DNA of 15,668 nucleotides from Pseudomonadales bacterium. GTDB taxonomy: Bacteria; Pseudomonadota; Gammaproteobacteria; Pseudomonadales; JAHEIH01. Position 1 is the stretch's first letter; each line of letters starts with the position of its first letter. The stretch spans positions 1 through 15,668 of the forward strand of contig JALRIU010000165.1 in NCBI GenBank assembly GCA_023255355.1, read 5' to 3'. This document shows positions 15,621-15,668 of this stretch, piece after piece. The translations under genes and the position numbers were made by a program. The notes beneath the pieces are model-generated. The model saw only the letters and a program-made list of their open reading frames with translations. It was not told the origin of the DNA and made no database searches.

Positions 15621-15668
15621 TTAAGCTTTTGACGCTTCTATTAATTCAACCATGTAACCATCAGGATC
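15621..15668 (-). CDS. C-terminus of a glyoxalase I-like (VOC family) protein, partial
   Basis: On the minus strand the last 48 bases read DPDGYMVELIEASKA followed by TAA (15621-15623). DPDGY.xELIE is the C-terminal hallmark of lactoylglutathione lyase (GloA) and close vicinal-oxygen-chelate relatives. The Glu in VEL corresponds to the last metal ligand. GloA isomerises the hemithioacetal of methylglyoxal and glutathione. The N-terminal part lies beyond the window, so I cannot separate GloA from other VOC enzymes. Confidence 0.7.
   Translation of the reverse strand, partial: DPDGYMVELIEASKA

Overview
The window looks like chromosomal DNA from a gammaproteobacterium, probably an aquatic or marine one. 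GC content is moderate by eye (not counted). The rimO gene, the RsmE-type methyltransferase and the YafJ-type amidotransferase read like gammaproteobacterial proteins, and the gene packing is dense. I see no tRNA, rRNA, transposase, integrase, phage gene or CRISPR array, and no sharp change in base composition. I did not find a convincing new defence or mobile system. The least ordinary items are a response regulator with a catalytically dead HD-GYP domain, a G8 tract in that regulator, and three tandem hairpins just after an ompA-like gene.

Left part (1-4497). Seven short transcription units alternate in strand: the tail of an unidentified gene (+), a YbfB/YjiJ-type MFS exporter (-), a class I methyltransferase (+), a two-CBS-domain protein (-), a nucleoside deaminase (+), a YafJ-type class II glutamine amidotransferase (-) and an isochorismatase-fold hydrolase (+). 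Each convergent pair overlaps or is separated by fewer than 20 bases, with no visible terminator.

Middle (4506-8387). A two-gene minus-strand operon encodes a REC plus degenerate HD-GYP regulator and a membrane hybrid histidine kinase. It is divergent from an OmpA-domain lipoprotein that carries a glycine zipper. Three small hairpins with a shared core follow the lipoprotein stop codon directly.

Right part (8491-15550). A TPMT-like methyltransferase stands alone. A tightly packed series follows: rimO (ribosomal protein S12 methylthiotransferase), an RsmE-family 16S rRNA methyltransferase overlapping it by ATGA, a membrane fusion protein and an RND inner-membrane pump. The spacings (-4, +10 and +2 bases) suggest one operon coupling small-subunit modification with efflux. 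No outer-membrane TolC-type partner is encoded here. The last 48 bases are the C-terminus of a glyoxalase I-like gene on the minus strand.

Several starts were moved inward from the longest open frame because a better Shine-Dalgarno site or a stop-start overlap supports an internal ATG: the CBS protein at 2435, the isochorismatase-fold protein at 3958, the RsmE-like protein at 10655, the fusion protein at 11376 and, less surely, the histidine kinase at 6278.
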